Shown here: positions 16,984-25,964 of the stretch, piece after piece
Layout: each line of letters starts with the position of its first letter
Position numbering within the stretch: position 1 is the first letter of the stretch
From: Mucilaginibacter xinganensis
Lineage (GTDB): Bacteria; Bacteroidota; Bacteroidia; Sphingobacteriales; Sphingobacteriaceae
Assembly (NCBI GenBank): GCA_026225055.1
Contig: JAMFSA010000251.1
Location: 1-64,000, forward strand
Length of the DNA: 64,000 nucleotides
Direction of reading: 5' to 3'
Translations under genes and position numbers: made by a program
Notes under the pieces: generated by a model
Told to the model about the DNA's origin: nothing
The model's input: the letters and a program-made list of their open reading frames with translations, nothing else
The model's database searches: none

Positions 16984-18990
16984 ATGAATCCCCATCTTAA
17001 AAAAGTCACCGCTGCCGGGTTGCTGATCACCTTAGGCATAATATTCGGCGATATAGGAACATCCCCCCTGTATGTTTTTCAAACCCTGCTAACTGAAGGC
17101 ACAAAAGAAGGCTCAAAGGTTATTGACGAACTATTAGTCCTGGGCTCCATTTCCTGTATATTCTGGACACTCACCTTACAAACAACCTTTAAATATATTT
17201 TCATCACTTTACAAGCTGATAACAAAGGTGAAGGTGGCATTTTCTCATTATATGCCCTGGTTAGGCGTTATGGTAAGTGGCTGGCCATCCCGGCCATAAT
17301 TGGCGCGGGCACCTTATTGGCCGATGGTATTATTACCCCGCCAATATCCGTTGCTTCGGCAATTGAAGGCCTCAATAACGTACCCTCCATAGCCGACAAA
17401 TTTGTGCCTGGCAATAGTCTTATTATAGGTATTGTTATCGGCATTATATTACTGCTGTTTTTCTTTCAGCAGTTTGGCACAAAGGTAGTTGGTTCGGCAT
17501 TTGGCCCGGTTATGCTCATGTGGTTTTTAATGATCGGCACGTGGGGCACACTGTCGGTATTACACAGCCCCTGGATCTTTAAAGCCTTAAATCCTTATTA
17601 TGGTGCAAAGCTGTTAATTGAACATCCGAATGGTTTTTGGCTGCTGGGTGCGGTGTTCCTGTGTACAACAGGTGCAGAGGCATTGTATTCAGATTTGGGC
17701 CATTGCGGGCGCAAAAACATCCAGATGAGCTGGATATTTGTAAAAACCACCCTGGTATTAAACTACCTGGGCCAGGGCGCGTGGGTTTTGGCTACATACA
17801 GTGGCAAACCCTTCCCAAATATCAACCCGTTTTACCAGATAGTACCCAACCCGCACTTATTAATGATACCGTGCGTGGCATTAGCTACACTGGCAACAAT
17901 CATCGCCAGCCAGGCATTAATCAGCGGATCATTTACGCTGATAAGTGAGGCTGTGAGCATGAACTTCTGGCCGCGCATCACCATAAAATATCCGTCCAAC
18001 GTTCGCGGACAGATTTATATACCCAGTATTAACTGGTTATTGTGTTTTGGCTGTGTGGCAGTAACGCTATACTTCCAAACATCAGAGCATATGACGGCAG
18101 CTTATGGCTTCTCCATCACCATAGCCATGCTCATGACCACCATTTTAATGTATTACTTTATGCGTTATGTAAAGCACTGGCCGGTATGGCTGGTTACCAT
18201 TATACTGTGCGTATTTTTATGTGTTGAGTTTAGCTTCTTTATAACCAACGCCGCTAAATTATTAAAACGGATCTTCTTTGTATTCTTCGAGATAGGGTTG
18301 ATATTTACCATGTATGTTTGGTTTAGGGCACGCAAAATAAATAACCGTTTTCTGCACTTTATTGACCTGGAAGACCAGATCCCGATGCTGCACGCCTTAA
18401 GTGCAGATTTAACCATTCCTAAATACTCAAGTCAGCTTATTTACTTAACCAAAGCAAATAACAGCAGGCAGATTGAGGAAAAGGTGATCTACTCTATCAT
18501 GAGCAGGAGCCCGAAACGTGCAGATACCTATTGGTTTATCCACATTGATACTACTGATGAGCCTTACACTATGGAATATAGTGTTGACCAGGTTGAACAG
18601 GGTAAGATCATCCGGGTCGACTTCCGCCTTGGGTTCCGTATCCAGCCAAGAGTTAACGTACTGTTCAGAAAAGTAGTTGAAGATATGGTTGCCCGCGGCG
18701 AGTTGGATATTACCAGCAAGTACGAATCATTGAAACAATTTAAGGTAGTTTCCGATTTCCGTTTCGTAATACTGGAGAAATTCCTGTCGTACAACAACCT
18801 GTTCAGTATATCTGAATCATTTATATTGAACAGCTATTTCAGCATTAAAAAACTGGCCCAAAGCGAAGCGAAAGCCTTTGGTTTAGATACCAGCGAAACT
18901 TATGTTGAGAAGATCCCGTTAGTGGTAAAACCTTTAGGCAATATTATGCTTAAAAGAGTTGACCCGGTAACGTTGGAACCGATACATTAA
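16984..18990 (+). CDS. kup: Kup-type low-affinity potassium transporter
   Basis: A 668-aa K+ uptake permease. About twelve hydrophobic segments fill residues 10-450, with the family motifs GIIFGDIGTSPLYVFQT, ADNKGEGGIFSLYALVRRYG, ADGIITPPISVASAIEG, GAEALYSDLGHCG and QALISGSFTLISEA. A cytosolic C-terminal domain of about 200 residues follows. It imports potassium by proton symport. Its place directly behind the Kdp sensor genes on the same strand groups high- and low-affinity potassium uptake in one locus. Confidence 0.96.
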   Translation: MNPHLKKVTAAGLLITLGIIFGDIGTSPLYVFQTLLTEGTKEGSKVIDELLVLGSISCIFWTLTLQTTFKYIFITLQADNKGEGGIFSLYALVRRYGKWLAIPAIIGAGTLLADGIITPPISVASAIEGLNNVPSIADKFVPGNSLIIGIVIGIILLLFFFQQFGTKVVGSAFGPVMLMWFLMIGTWGTLSVLHSPWIFKALNPYYGAKLLIEHPNGFWLLGAVFLCTTGAEALYSDLGHCGRKNIQMSWIFVKTTLVLNYLGQGAWVLATYSGKPFPNINPFYQIVPNPHLLMIPCVALATLATIIASQALISGSFTLISEAVSMNFWPRITIKYPSNVRGQIYIPSINWLLCFGCVAVTLYFQTSEHMTAAYGFSITIAMLMTTILMYYFMRYVKHWPVWLVTIILCVFLCVEFSFFITNAAKLLKRIFFVFFEIGLIFTMYVWFRARKINNRFLHFIDLEDQIPMLHALSADLTIPKYSSQLIYLTKANNSRQIEEKVIYSIMSRSPKRADTYWFIHIDTTDEPYTMEYSVDQVEQGKIIRVDFRLGFRIQPRVNVLFRKVVEDMVARGELDITSKYESLKQFKVVSDFRFVILEKFLSYNNLFSISESFILNSYFSIKKLAQSEAKAFGLDTSETYVEKIPLVVKPLGNIMLKRVDPVTLEPIH

Positions 18991-18991
18991 T

Positions 18992-19077
18992 ATTAACCAG
19001 AATTAAACGGATTTAGGGGATTTACAAGATGATGATTATCAGGTAAATCTTTTTAAATCCGTTTAATCCTGGTTAAT
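18992..19077. terminator. Long stem-loop between kup and the convergent ydcF-like gene
   Basis: Arm 18992-19015 (starts ATTAACCAGAATTAAACGG) pairs with 19054-19077 (ends CGTTTAATCCTGGTTAAT) over about 24 bp with one mismatch. An inner pair, GGATTTAC and GTAAATC, extends the stem. The right arm overlaps the stop codon of the minus-strand gene. It probably stops transcription from both sides. It also resembles a dispersed Bacteroidetes intergenic palindrome family. Confidence 0.7.
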
Positions 19078-19819
19078 GTAAGTAATTAACCACATAACCT
19101 ATCATTTCCTTTAAATACATACTCCAATAAGCTAAAGCAGTGGCATCCGGCATTATGAGGTCTACTATTGTTAAATTACCATGCCCGGCCATGTAGTTAC
19201 ATGGATATGCAACCACATCTATCCCTTCCTTTTTAAATATCATCATAGACCGCCTCATATGAAAATCAGAGGTTACCAGCAAATACGGCGGTTGCAGGTG
19301 ATTGTCAAGCAGTACCTTTTTTGAAAAAGCAGCATTCTCCATTGTATTTCGCGAATTACTTTCAACCAGTATACTGCTATCAGGTACATTTAAATCTTTT
19401 AACTGTGCTCTTGCCCATGTGCCTTCACGGTATTTTCCGGGGTTTAAATTCCCATTACCACCCGTTTCCAGCAGTCGTTTTACTTTACCTGTTTCCAGCA
19501 ACCTTAACCCCTGTATAAACCTGTCGGCGGAGCTATTAAAATAACCCTGCCCATTTCTGTCGGTTGAGGTAAACCCACCTAACACAATGGCACAGCTATA
19601 TGTTTTTTTATCATCGGGATAAAGTGCATAACCCCATGCTCTGGCAAATTCATTTAACAAAAAAGAATTAGAGAACAGGTATAATAAAATACATCCCAAA
19701 ATTAACAAGCGTGTTTTTCGCTTACGATTTTTTGTAAAAACAGCGATGAGCACTAATGTAAAAACCCACAATAAGGGCGATAGCATAAAGAGCAGCAATT
19801 TTGAAAGAATGAAATACAT
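19073..19819 (-). CDS. YdcF/ElyC family (DUF218) membrane protein
   Basis: A 248-aa protein with two N-terminal transmembrane helices (about 5-27 and 33-52) and a DUF218 domain. Motifs are CAIVLGGF (about 81-88), ADRFIQGLRLLETGKVKRLL, SNSRNTMENAAFSK and LVTSDFHMRRSM. Relatives such as SanA and ElyC affect cell-envelope integrity and vancomycin sensitivity; the biochemical reaction is unsettled. It is convergent with kup and divergent from the fusion protein gene at 19933. Confidence 0.88.
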   Translation of the reverse strand: MYFILSKLLLFMLSPLLWVFTLVLIAVFTKNRKRKTRLLILGCILLYLFSNSFLLNEFARAWGYALYPDDKKTYSCAIVLGGFTSTDRNGQGYFNSSADRFIQGLRLLETGKVKRLLETGGNGNLNPGKYREGTWARAQLKDLNVPDSSILVESNSRNTMENAAFSKKVLLDNHLQPPYLLVTSDFHMRRSMMIFKKEGIDVVAYPCNYMAGHGNLTIVDLIMPDATALAYWSMYLKEMIGYVVNYLH

Positions 19820-19932
19820 AATGCTTTTGTTATAGCTAAGATAGTAATTTACCTAACAGTGAGGCTTGCGTGTGCATGGTATAAATAATTATATTAGCAT
19901 TAGTTCCGTCATCAGTAATTAAATCCGTTTTT

Positions 19933-22065
19933 ATGCGCTATAGAATTCTGTTGCTATTAGTACTAACAGGAATAAGCACAAACATTTTTGCCCAGGCGCC
20001 CGCTAAACAAGGGAACTGGAACGAATTACTGGCCGGCCCTGCAAAACCAGCCGATTTTAAAGCTTGGCATCAACAGATGCTCAACTGGCGGCAAAAGGTA
20101 AAAGATCCACTTCAATATAAAGCTGATTATTATAATCTGCCCGGTTTAAAATGGGTGCAAAGCAGCTATATACAAACCCAGATGATGGTGGAGGATCGCT
20201 ATTTTTATGACCCGGTAACAGGTAAATATACAGTCGACCGTTATTTAAACGACCTTAAAAAACGATATGGCGGTTTGGATGCTGTGCTGATATGGCCCAC
20301 CTACCCTAACATAGGAATTGATAACCGCAACCAGTTTGACATGGTTGCCGATATGCCCGGCGGCATTGCCGGTGTACGTAAAATGGTTGCCGATTTTAAA
20401 CGCCGTGGCGTTCGGGTATTCTTCCCGATAATGATCTGGGATAACGGAACGCGTGATCCGGGAACTACCATAGCCCAATCGCTTACCAAAGAAATGGCTG
20501 AGGTCGGAGCCGATGGCCTGAATGGCGATACCATGTATGGCATACCCATTGAGTTTTTATCAGCAAAAAACAATACGATAGATTACCCATTGGCACTGGA
20601 ACCTGAGATAAATATGAAACAGCTCGGCATGCTGCAATGGAATACCATCAGCTGGGCCTATTATGATGATTATACCCGCATCCCCGGCGTGAGTTTGTAT
20701 AAATGGATAGAACCGCTTCATCAACCCATAGTGAACGACCGATGGGCGCAGAATAAAACCGATGACCTGCAATATGCATTCTTCAATGGCATAGGCTATT
20801 GCGCATGGGAAAACATCTGGGGTATTTGGAACGGCGTACCCAAACGCTATGCAGAAACCATCCGGCGGATACATATGATCTATCACCAGTTCCCGGCTAT
20901 ATTCCACAGCAGCGCGTGGGAACCGCATACACCTGTTCTGCAAACCGATGTATTTGCCAGTAAGTTTCCGGAAACCGGTAAAACAGTATGGACATTTGTG
21001 AACCGGGGAAACAAACCCTTATCCGGGCAGCAAATACAATTGCCTTATCAAAGCGGCACAACATATTATGACCTATGGAACGGCACAAAACTTTCACCGG
21101 AGCGTAAAGGCAATTTTATAACATTGAGTTTCCCGATGGAGGCTTATGGTTATGGCGCGGTATTGGCTGTAAATTATGGTACTGCTATAAAGAGTCTGGA
21201 TGCTTTTCTGCTCAGTATAAAACAAATGGCAAGTGTGCCTTTGAATAGTCTGCCTGCAAAATGGGAGTACCTGTCGCAGCATTTGGTAACCATTGCACCA
21301 ACAAAATCCTATAAAACTACGCCCGCGGGTATGGTGCTGATTCCTGCTGCTAAGAATTTTAAGTTTGATGTGAAGGGCGTAATGATAGAGGGTGATGATA
21401 TACCCAAAGGCGTTGATGTGCAATATCCGTGGGAGAAAACTGCCGGTCGCGAGCATCACAAACTGATGGATATTAAGTCGTTTTATATAGATAAATACCC
21501 GGTAACAAATGCTGGGTTCAAAAAATTTATGGATGTTACCCATTACCAACCGACCGACACACATAACTTTTTAAAATACTGGAAGAATGGCACCTACCCT
21601 ACTGGCTGGGCCAATAAACCAGTAACCTATGTGGCTATTGAGGATGCGCGTGCTTATGCAAAATGGGCAGGTAAGCGCTTACCACATGAGTGGGAATGGC
21701 AATATGCCGCGCAGGGAATGGATGGCAGGTTATATCCATCAGGTAATAAGTCCGATTCAACCATCATCCCACCGGCAGATCATAATCGTGCCATGCGCCC
21801 ACCAACCGATGTTACCGCCTACCCCGAGCAAAGCGTGTTTGGTGTGAAAGACCAGGTAGGTAATGTTTGGCAATGGACGGATGAATATACCGACGACCAT
21901 ACCCGTGCAGCCATTATCCGTGGTGGAAGCTATTATTATGCGCAAACATCCGGATGGTATTTTCCACAGGCGCATCAATTAAACGAGCATGGTAAGTATT
22001 TGTTAATGTCGCCGGGGCGGGACAGGGCAGCAACTTTAGGTTTTAGATGCGCTGCTGATAAATAA
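19933..22065 (+). CDS. Secreted hydrolase-like domain fused to a formylglycine-generating-enzyme (FGE-sulfatase) domain
   Basis: A 710-aa protein with a signal peptide (MRYRILLLLVLTGISTNIFA then Q). Residues about 30-450 look like a TIM-barrel glycoside-hydrolase-type domain: LDAVLIWPTYPNIGIDNRNQ, RRGVRVFFPIMIWDNGTRDP, EVGADGLNGDTM, then a beta-rich part (GTTYYDLWNGTKLS). Residues about 467-708 are an FGE-sulfatase/SUMF1 domain: GMVLIPA, FYIDKYPVTNAGFKKFM, AYAKWAGKRLPHEWEWQYAA, DQVGNVWQWTDEY, IIRGGSYYY, GFRCAAD. A true FGE uses a cysteine pair or copper site; only the Cys of GFRC is obvious, so this is more likely a binding or structural use of the fold. The substrate is unknown. Confidence 0.8.
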   Translation: MRYRILLLLVLTGISTNIFAQAPAKQGNWNELLAGPAKPADFKAWHQQMLNWRQKVKDPLQYKADYYNLPGLKWVQSSYIQTQMMVEDRYFYDPVTGKYTVDRYLNDLKKRYGGLDAVLIWPTYPNIGIDNRNQFDMVADMPGGIAGVRKMVADFKRRGVRVFFPIMIWDNGTRDPGTTIAQSLTKEMAEVGADGLNGDTMYGIPIEFLSAKNNTIDYPLALEPEINMKQLGMLQWNTISWAYYDDYTRIPGVSLYKWIEPLHQPIVNDRWAQNKTDDLQYAFFNGIGYCAWENIWGIWNGVPKRYAETIRRIHMIYHQFPAIFHSSAWEPHTPVLQTDVFASKFPETGKTVWTFVNRGNKPLSGQQIQLPYQSGTTYYDLWNGTKLSPERKGNFITLSFPMEAYGYGAVLAVNYGTAIKSLDAFLLSIKQMASVPLNSLPAKWEYLSQHLVTIAPTKSYKTTPAGMVLIPAAKNFKFDVKGVMIEGDDIPKGVDVQYPWEKTAGREHHKLMDIKSFYIDKYPVTNAGFKKFMDVTHYQPTDTHNFLKYWKNGTYPTGWANKPVTYVAIEDARAYAKWAGKRLPHEWEWQYAAQGMDGRLYPSGNKSDSTIIPPADHNRAMRPPTDVTAYPEQSVFGVKDQVGNVWQWTDEYTDDHTRAAIIRGGSYYYAQTSGWYFPQAHQLNEHGKYLLMSPGRDRAATLGFRCAADK

Positions 22066-22066
22066 G

Positions 22067-22091
22067 TAAGGGAAGTTATAAACTTCCCTTA
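22067..22091. terminator. Bidirectional hairpin terminator
   Basis: AAGGGAAGTT (22068-22077) and AACTTCCCTT (22081-22090) form a 10-bp perfect stem with a 3-base loop, immediately behind the fusion gene and in front of the end of the convergent SDR gene. Confidence 0.65.
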
Positions 22092-22129
22092 TCTAAAAAT
22101 CTTGACAGTTTACACCTGTCAGTATCTAA

Positions 22130-22939
22130 TTATTTTATACCGTAATGGTCATTCATCAACTTAACAAACACGCCGCCTGGTAAAACCGCTTTTAAAGTAG
22201 GCACAATAGTTTGGCCAATAGCGCCCACCAAATAACTATGTTTAGGGCTTGATTTGCCCACAATCTTACTGATCTGGTCGGCCAATTTTGATGGATCAGC
22301 GCCAATACTTTCGTCTTTTTCCATAGCGGCTACGGCTGCATCATATTCTTTATTTAACTGCTCATTTTTAAGCGGGAACGGAACCTTTTCCCTGCTTGCA
22401 GTAAAATCAGTTTTAAAATCGCCCGGATTTACAACCACCACTTTAATACCTGTATTTTGCAGTTCCATGCGCAGGCTTTCAGAGTATCCTTCAATCGCGA
22501 ATTTCGACGCGCTGTATAACCCCTGGTAAGGCAGGCCGAATAAACCTGCTAATGAGCCAATATTTATAACTAATCCTTGTTTCTTTTCTATCATGCCCGG
22601 CAATACCGCGCTGCTTACACGTATTACGCCAAAAAAGTTAACCTCAAATTGTTTTTTAGCAATATCAACCGGCATAGCATATAACGGGCCGGTGATGCCA
22701 TTTCCCGCATTATTCACCAGCACATCAATTTTGCCCTCAGCTTTAATAATGGTATCAATGGCTGTTTGTACCGATGCATCATCGGTAACATCCATTGTAA
22801 GGGGTTTAAATGGTACGTCTTTAATTTTTTTCGCATCGCGGGAGGTTCCGTAAACTGTATGGCCCTGGGCCTGCAACGCTTTTGCCGTAGCTAAACCTAA
22901 ACCTGATGAGGCTCCCGTAACCAGAATTACTTTATTCAT
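22130..22939 (-). CDS. Classical short-chain dehydrogenase/reductase
   Basis: The start at 22939 (MNKVILVTGASSGLGLATAK) is chosen because the Rossmann fold begins there; the longer open frame to 23020 adds a non-homologous extension. The 269-aa protein has cofactor motif TGASSGLG, NNAG (VLVNNAGNGITG), catalytic Ser in NIGSLAGL, and Tyr/Lys in YSASKFAIEG, followed by NPGDFKTDF. It is a cytosolic NAD(P)H-dependent oxidoreductase; the threonine-serine-arginine after the second strand (YGTSRDAKK) hints at NADPH. The substrate cannot be deduced. Confidence 0.9.
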   Translation of the reverse strand: MNKVILVTGASSGLGLATAKALQAQGHTVYGTSRDAKKIKDVPFKPLTMDVTDDASVQTAIDTIIKAEGKIDVLVNNAGNGITGPLYAMPVDIAKKQFEVNFFGVIRVSSAVLPGMIEKKQGLVINIGSLAGLFGLPYQGLYSASKFAIEGYSESLRMELQNTGIKVVVVNPGDFKTDFTASREKVPFPLKNEQLNKEYDAAVAAMEKDESIGADPSKLADQISKIVGKSSPKHSYLVGAIGQTIVPTLKAVLPGGVFVKLMNDHYGIK

Positions 22940-23020
22940 TTTAATGGTTTGATAATTTTTGTATAAACATACTAATTTCATCCAACAACATAATTCATAA
23001 GCAATAAATTTTACGGCCAC

Positions 23021-23662
23021 CTATGGGTTTACAACGTTAACTGTTGTATCAACTTTGCCCAGGAAAATAACTTTTTTAAATACTATTGGTGCTGTACTGG
23101 GTGAATAATAATCAGAAAACTCACTTTGAAGCGTATAAGAGCTAAGGTGTGGAAGACTCATTTTTACCAGCGTATCTACTTTTATTGGGTTCGGTATGTA
23201 TATACCAAACTCGCTAATAAAGTAACTACCCTCAGCCCATAATGAAAAGGTATTCTTGTTTTGGGTGGAATTATTGGTTAAATGAATGTTAAGGTTTATC
23301 ATTTCATAAACATTCAAATTGATATTGTTATCCTGTCCCAATATAATATGGGTACTACTGAAAGTCGTATAATTTTCCTGTATAGGGTAGATGAAATAAG
23401 TGACATTGATTTCTGGTGTAAATTTTAAATAATAACTCCCGTCGGCCTTTGTGGTTACAGTAGTATAATCTTTATTACCTTTTTGGGTAGAACCATATAA
23501 GCTTACTACCTCCAATTGTAAATTTGGGATAGGCAATCCTGTACTGGTGTCTCTCACCATACCATGCACCGTGGTTTCAGGCCCGGGCATATTACATTTC
23601 GACATGGAACAGCAAATCCAAAAAATTATGCTGCATAATAAAAGTAATTTACCTTTTTTCAA
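23021..23662 (-). CDS. Putative lipoprotein with carboxypeptidase-regulatory-like domain
   Basis: A 213-aa protein beginning MKKGKLLLLCSIIFWICCSM, a hydrophobic leader with several cysteines that could act as a lipobox. A beta-sandwich repeat typical of carboxypeptidase regulatory-like domains follows: TVHGMVRDTSTGLPIPNLQL, then KADGSYYLKFTPE. The rest (130-213) is beta-rich and not recognised. It is probably a surface or periplasmic lipoprotein. No close functional partner is visible; its 3' end lies next to the SDR gene on the same strand. Confidence 0.65.
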   Translation of the reverse strand: MKKGKLLLLCSIIFWICCSMSKCNMPGPETTVHGMVRDTSTGLPIPNLQLEVVSLYGSTQKGNKDYTTVTTKADGSYYLKFTPEINVTYFIYPIQENYTTFSSTHIILGQDNNINLNVYEMINLNIHLTNNSTQNKNTFSLWAEGSYFISEFGIYIPNPIKVDTLVKMSLPHLSSYTLQSEFSDYYSPSTAPIVFKKVIFLGKVDTTVNVVNP

Positions 23663-23857
23663 CGTTCAGATTTAGATAGCTAATTTATGGTTTATTATCT
23701 ATTTGTTATACAAAGCCTTTGGATAAAACCAAGTTTATTCTGCAATAAAATCATTACACAAATCCTGCTTATTTTCCTCTATAAAAATGGTAGCTTCCGG
23801 AAATTTTAGGTTCAAAACGTATTTAACAAAATTTAACAAAAAACTTAACGTTTAAGG

Positions 23858-23888
23858 TTGCGGAAAGGGCATTGTCTTTTTAAATTTC
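23858..23888 (+). promoter_or_regulatory. Putative promoter of the MoxR/Bat operon
   Basis: TTG (23858-23860), 20 bases, then TAAATTTC (23881-23888), one base off the TAnnTTTG -7 consensus. It is 22 bases upstream of the MoxR start. Two copies of ATTTAACAAA just upstream (23821-23840) are an additional repeat of unknown role. Confidence 0.4.
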
Positions 23889-23910
23889 GCCCCTCAAAAA
23901 AAGTATACGC

Positions 23911-24966
23911 ATGGAAGAAATAAATAGTGGCACACAGCCTGTTACGCCCGACGCACTGCCGGGAAATTCATCATACGGAACAGATATCCGCGCTATAAAT
24001 GAGATGATCCAAAAGGAGAGCGCTTTTATCGACCTGCTAAAAATGGAATTGGATAAAGTGATAGTTGGCCAAAAAAACATGGTTGAACGTTTGCTGATCG
24101 GCTTACTGGCCGACGGGCACATCCTGCTGGAAGGTGTTCCGGGATTGGCAAAAACTTTGGCTATCAACTCACTTTCAAAAGCTATTGATGCCGGTTTTAG
24201 CCGCATACAGTTCACACCCGACTTGCTCCCTGCCGATTTGTTGGGAACAATGATATATAACCAAAAGAAAGAGGAATTTGTGGTGCGTAAGGGCCCTTTA
24301 TTCTCTAACTTTATTTTGGCCGATGAGATTAACCGTGCGCCTGCCAAAGTACAAAGTGCCTTGCTTGAGGCTATGCAGGAGCGCCAGGTTACCATTGGCG
24401 ATACCACCTTTAAGCTGCCTGAACCGTTCCTGGTACTGGCAACCCAAAACCCTATTGAGCAGGAAGGTACTTACCCGCTGCCTGAAGCACAGGTTGACCG
24501 TTTTATGCTGAAAGTGGTTATTGGTTACCCTAACAAGGAGGATGAGAAAAAGATCGTTCGTGCCAGTATATCACCGCAAGGCTTTCCTAAGATCAACCCT
24601 GTAGTACATCCTGATGCGATACTAAAGGCGCGCAAGGTGGTGCGTGAGGTTTATATGGATGAAAAGATTGAGCAATATATCATTGATATAGTTTTCGCCA
24701 CCCGTTATCCGGAGCAGTATAAACTGGCTAAATACAAAAACCTTATCAGCTTCGGCGCTTCACCAAGGGCAAGTATAAATTTGGCGCTGGCTGCGAAGGC
24801 TTATGCCTTTATAAAAAGGCGCGGGTATGTGATTCCGGAGGATGTGAGAGCGATAAGCCATGATGTGTTAAGGCACCGTGTTGGTTTAACTTACGAGGCC
24901 GAAGCTGAGAATATCACCTCAGAGGATATTATCACAGGAATATTAAATGCGGTAGAAGTTCCATAA
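23911..24966 (+). CDS. MoxR-family AAA+ ATPase
   Basis: A 351-aa MoxR ATPase. Walker A is in LLEGVPGLAKTLAINSL (about 70-86). Walker B is FILADEINRAPAKVQSALLE, followed by MQERQVTIGD, LVLATQNPIEQEGTYPLPEA and QVDRFMLKV. These are the standard MoxR signatures. MoxR proteins are chaperone-like ATPases that act with von Willebrand A proteins. The gene begins the block MoxR-DUF58-BatABCDE, whose products are thought to act on envelope stress and aerotolerance in Bacteroidetes. Confidence 0.95.
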   Translation: MEEINSGTQPVTPDALPGNSSYGTDIRAINEMIQKESAFIDLLKMELDKVIVGQKNMVERLLIGLLADGHILLEGVPGLAKTLAINSLSKAIDAGFSRIQFTPDLLPADLLGTMIYNQKKEEFVVRKGPLFSNFILADEINRAPAKVQSALLEAMQERQVTIGDTTFKLPEPFLVLATQNPIEQEGTYPLPEAQVDRFMLKVVIGYPNKEDEKKIVRASISPQGFPKINPVVHPDAILKARKVVREVYMDEKIEQYIIDIVFATRYPEQYKLAKYKNLISFGASPRASINLALAAKAYAFIKRRGYVIPEDVRAISHDVLRHRVGLTYEAEAENITSEDIITGILNAVEVP

Positions 24967-25081
24967 GCCCCACCCAAACCCTCCCCAAAGGAGAGGGCTT
25001 TATGAAAAAGATGGTTAATTAATAATATTAAATAATAAAATCAAAAAGTCTCCCCTACCGGGGGAGATTTAGAGGGGGCTC
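24967..25081. repeat. Imperfect inverted C/G-rich repeat between MoxR and DUF58 genes
   Basis: The left arm (about 24966-25001) contains CCCTCCCCAAAGGAGAGGG; the right arm (about 25045-25080) contains TCTCCCCTACCGGGGGAGA and ends AGAGGGGGCT. The outer AGCCCC and GGGGCT pair, with an AT-rich centre. It lies inside the operon, directly before the DUF58 start codon, and belongs to the same general class as the repeat at 13898. Confidence 0.65.
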
Positions 25082-25963
25082 ATGGCAAAAGATACCAGGG
25101 ATCTGCTAAAAAAGGTAAGGAAGATCGAGATAAAAACCCGGGGACTAAGCAACCACTTATTTTCGGGCGAGTATCATTCGGCTTTCAAGGGGCGTGGTAT
25201 GGCTTTTAGCGAGGTACGGGAGTACCAGATAGGTGATGAGATCCGAACTATAGACTGGAACGTTACCGCCCGCTTTAATCACCCTTACGTTAAGGTATTT
25301 GATGAGGAGCGCGAGCTTACCGTAATGGTATTGATAGATGTGAGCGGATCGGAGAATTTTGGTACCATCATCCAGCAAAAGCAGGATATGGCTACCGAGC
25401 TTTGTGCCGTACTGGCATTTTCAGCTATACAGAATAACGATAAAGTAGGTGTGATCTTTTTTAGCGATAAGATAGAGAAGTTCATTCCGCCAAAAAAAGG
25501 CCGTAGCCATATCCTGATGATCATTCGTGAGCTGATAGATTTTCAGCCTGAAAATAAAGGCACCAGCGTAGCCGAGGCATTACGCTATTTTACCAGCGCC
25601 ATCAAAAAACGAAGCACGGCCTTTATCATCTCCGATTTTATCAGCCCGAAGTTTGATGATGAACTGAAGATCGCCAACAAAAAACACGATATCATCGCCC
25701 TTAAATTATATGACAGGCACGAGGAAGAGTTCCCTAACCTGGGCCTTGTACCGATGCGTGATGAAGAAACTGGCGAGCTGCATTGGATAAATACAGGCAA
25801 CAAGGATATACGCACAGCTTACAAGGCAGCCGCATTGAAAAGAAACGCTGAACTGGATAACACCTTTAAAAAGTCGGGAGTTGATTACACCCGTATAGGC
25901 ACACATGAATCATATGTTAAACCACTTATGACACTATTTAAAAAACGTGAAAGCAGGCGGTAA
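25082..25963 (+). CDS. DUF58 domain protein of the Bat cluster
   Basis: A 293-aa cytosolic protein with the DUF58 signature YQIGDEIRTIDWNVTARFN near residues 50-65 and a vWA-like fold containing a partial MIDAS motif LIDVSGSEN. DUF58 proteins almost always accompany MoxR ATPases and vWA proteins, and this one lies between MoxR and the BatA block. It ends one base before the next gene. Confidence 0.92.
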   Translation: MAKDTRDLLKKVRKIEIKTRGLSNHLFSGEYHSAFKGRGMAFSEVREYQIGDEIRTIDWNVTARFNHPYVKVFDEERELTVMVLIDVSGSENFGTIIQQKQDMATELCAVLAFSAIQNNDKVGVIFFSDKIEKFIPPKKGRSHILMIIRELIDFQPENKGTSVAEALRYFTSAIKKRSTAFIISDFISPKFDDELKIANKKHDIIALKLYDRHEEEFPNLGLVPMRDEETGELHWINTGNKDIRTAYKAAALKRNAELDNTFKKSGVDYTRIGTHESYVKPLMTLFKKRESRR

Positions 25964-25964
25964 T

